Program-made: the position numbers and the translations under genes
Part shown: piece after piece, positions 26,195-26,401 of the stretch
How the letters are laid out: each line of letters opens with the position of its first letter
Numbering within the stretch: the stretch's first letter is position 1
Assembly (NCBI GenBank): GCA_011800805.1
Contig: MPNW01000405.1
Coordinates: 60,727 to 87,127, forward strand
Direction of reading: 5' to 3'
Length of the DNA stretch: 26,401 nt
DNA from: Hirudo medicinalis
Taxonomy: Eukaryota; Annelida; Clitellata; Hirudinida; Hirudinidae
The notes under the pieces: generated by a model
Seen by the model: only the letters and a program-made list of their open reading frames with translations
Database searches by the model: none
Told to the model about the DNA's origin: nothing

Positions 26195-26401
26195 CTATCG
26201 TCATCATCATCGTTATACTTACCACCATTATCATCATCATCATCATCATTATCGTTATACTTACCATCACTATCGTCGTCGTCACTATCATCATCGCCGT
26301 TACCATCATCATCATCACCATCGTCATCGTGTCGTCGTCGTCATCATCATAATCATCATCATCATCACCATCATATTCACCATCACTATGATGGTCATCA
26401 T
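26195..26401. repeat. Compound (TCA/TCG/TTA/CCA)n microsatellite
   Basis: ATCATC, ATCGTC and ACCATC units run to the right edge. The internal GTTATACTTACCA motif occurs twice (about 26212 and 26253), so a longer compound unit duplicated. Confidence 0.93.

Overview
This window is nuclear DNA from an invertebrate animal, most likely bilaterian; I cannot place the phylum. The evidence is spliced genes with GT-AG introns (many only 57-120 bp), AATAAA signals, a metazoan nuclear receptor, an aminergic GPCR, fossil LINE and hAT transposons, and very abundant trinucleotide microsatellites in AT-rich DNA. One 364-base run of N and one single N mark assembly breaks inside microsatellites.

Layout. 1-2952 is mostly AT-rich non-coding DNA, followed by a possible terminal exon on the minus strand (2953-3135). 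3697-7948 (+) is a 12-exon gene for a ZC3H4/ZC3H6/Drosophila su(s)-type CCCH zinc-finger protein. I rebuilt it with all splice phases consistent, giving 1080 aa. 8449-14252 (+) is a nuclear receptor gene: the first zinc finger with P-box CEACK, a short linker exon, the hinge and ligand-binding-domain exons, and a last exon with an AF-2-like helix. Two exons are missing (second zinc finger; middle of the ligand-binding domain), and each missing stretch contains one of the two assembly breaks. 15271-15370 is a decayed class II tRNA-like sequence. 15665-16052 is a candidate small two-exon gene, followed by an open polyQ/polyP/polyQ tract. 17299-19713 (-) is an intronless 804-aa biogenic amine receptor, closest by eye to 5-HT1-type serotonin receptors, with a third intracellular loop of about 455 residues.

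19714-26401 is a transposon and repeat graveyard. It holds a hAT transposase C-terminus broken by frameshifts, an AAATGTTG octamer minisatellite, an APE-type LINE endonuclease fragment, GGAT repeats, a 25-bp tandem repeat, and a 5'-truncated non-LTR element with a restriction-like endonuclease C-terminus. That last element is framed by two similar direct repeats of about 90-100 bp. The window ends in a TCA/TCG microsatellite.

The three main genes are unrelated in function: nuclear RNA/transcription control, ligand-regulated transcription and amine signalling. I see no operon or system joining them. The most interesting items are the unusual P-box with its frame-preserving 57-nt intron, the direct repeats around the retrotransposon, the tandem inverted-GATA 31-mer, and the candidate small genes.
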